Positions 34,838-35,222 of a stretch of DNA of 35,222 bases are shown here, piece by piece. The stretch is from positions 1-35,222 of IMG/VR virus record IMGVR_UViG_3300036851_000520; one strand, written 5' to 3'. A program made the position numbers and the translations under genes. The stretch comes from a virus. The notes beneath the pieces were generated by a model, which had not been told where the DNA came from, ran no database searches, and saw nothing but the letters and a program-made list of their open reading frames with translations. Every line of letters begins with the position of its first letter. Within the stretch, counting starts at the first letter, position 1.

Positions 34838-35222
34838 AGACACAGTTCTATGAGCCGCTGATCCAGCAGGAGCAGCCGCAGACAACCGCCATCCGGGGCT
34901 TCCGCACCGAGATCGCGGGCGTCTACGTCCTCCTGGACGACGTGGTGACGACGCTCCGCGAGTTCGCGCAGTCACTGGCCGATCCCGAGCAGGGTGCACT
35001 GATCCACGAGGTCGCGACCTGGCTCGTCTCTGGAGAGCGACCGTCTCAGTACGACTCGGTTGAGGAGCGTTTCACGGAGGAGTTCCCGCCAGCGGTAGAG
35101 ACTCCTTATGGTGCCGAGTCCGACGACGTGACGCCCGACGTAGCCCGAGTGGAGCTATTCCCGCGCGAGGAGAATGCGGGGCGCAGGAAGTGGTACGCCC
35201 GCTCGATCGACACCGTCGGGAA
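34834..35222 (+). CDS. Hypothetical protein, partial (3' end beyond window)
   Basis: It starts in an ATGA overlap and remains open to the window edge (at least 129 residues). The sequence is acidic with a helical beginning (YVLLDDVVTTLREFAQSLAD) and later EEFPPAVETPYGAES. A palindrome copy lies inside. No family recognised. Confidence 0.6.
   Translation, partial: MKTQFYEPLIQQEQPQTTAIRGFRTEIAGVYVLLDDVVTTLREFAQSLADPEQGALIHEVATWLVSGERPSQYDSVEERFTEEFPPAVETPYGAESDDVTPDVARVELFPREENAGRRKWYARSIDTVG
35083..35098. repeat. 16-bp palindrome copy 13 (14/16)
   Basis: The sequence TTCCCGCCAGCGGTAG shares 14 contiguous bases (TCCCGCCAGCGGTA) with copies 8 and 12 but is read in another frame (Pro-Pro-Ala-Val), so the DNA word, not the peptide, is conserved. 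Confidence 0.55.

Noticed and set aside
1-35222. tRNA genes, CRISPR arrays, insertion sequences or integrase
   Set aside because: I looked for tRNA T-loop words with matching acceptor stems, for regularly spaced repeats, and for transposase or recombinase motifs, and saw none. The 16-bp palindromes are irregularly spaced and have no spacer-like pattern.

Overview
The window is a GC-rich stretch of a tailed double-stranded DNA phage (Caudoviricetes, siphovirus-like head genes). The terminase, portal, capsid maturation protease and capsid genes are of the type found in phages of Actinomycetota. The dense packing, the many GTG starts and the several apparently leaderless promoters also fit an actinobacterial host. 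This is inference from protein character, since no database was searched. I see no integrase, no immunity repressor of a recognised family, no tRNA, no CRISPR array and no insertion sequence.

Layout. (1) Positions 1-4108 hold a leftward operon of small genes, mostly of unknown function, many joined by 4-base ATGA or GTGA overlaps. (2) Positions 4109-4436 form a divergent control region with several kinds of short repeats and promoters facing both ways. (3) Positions 4437-10557 hold a rightward string of small genes: two ribbon-helix-helix proteins, several zinc-ribbon proteins, small membrane peptides, and families familiar from actinophages. (4) Positions 10656-13546 form the packaging module: two tandem related HTH proteins (small-terminase-like), a SLOG/DUF2493 protein and the large terminase. 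(5) Positions 13923-24121 hold a 10-kb glycan-modification island inserted between terminase and portal: about eight glycosyltransferases of several folds (including a family-6, ABO-like enzyme and a methyltransferase/GT-B fusion), a GDP-mannose 4,6-dehydratase and a CmcI-like methyltransferase. (6) Positions 24126-25512 hold small genes. (7) Positions 25518 to the right edge form the head module: portal, protease, capsid protein with a fused scaffold-like N-terminus, and connector/tail-like proteins. One more glycosyltransferase and one more methyltransferase sit inside it.

The most striking features are two. One is a dispersed 16-bp palindrome, TTACCGYYRRCGGTAA (9 strong and 4 degenerate copies), found right after stop codons, across a stop/start junction, and inside genes in different reading frames; it looks like a phage-wide operator or stoperator-type site. 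The other is the glycan island, which with the head-module enzymes could build and methylate a deoxysugar-containing glycan on the virion or on the host surface. Several promoters place a consensus -10 box 7-9 bases before the start codon, so they probably make leaderless mRNAs. Three genes seem to start at CTG within a CTGA stop/start overlap.
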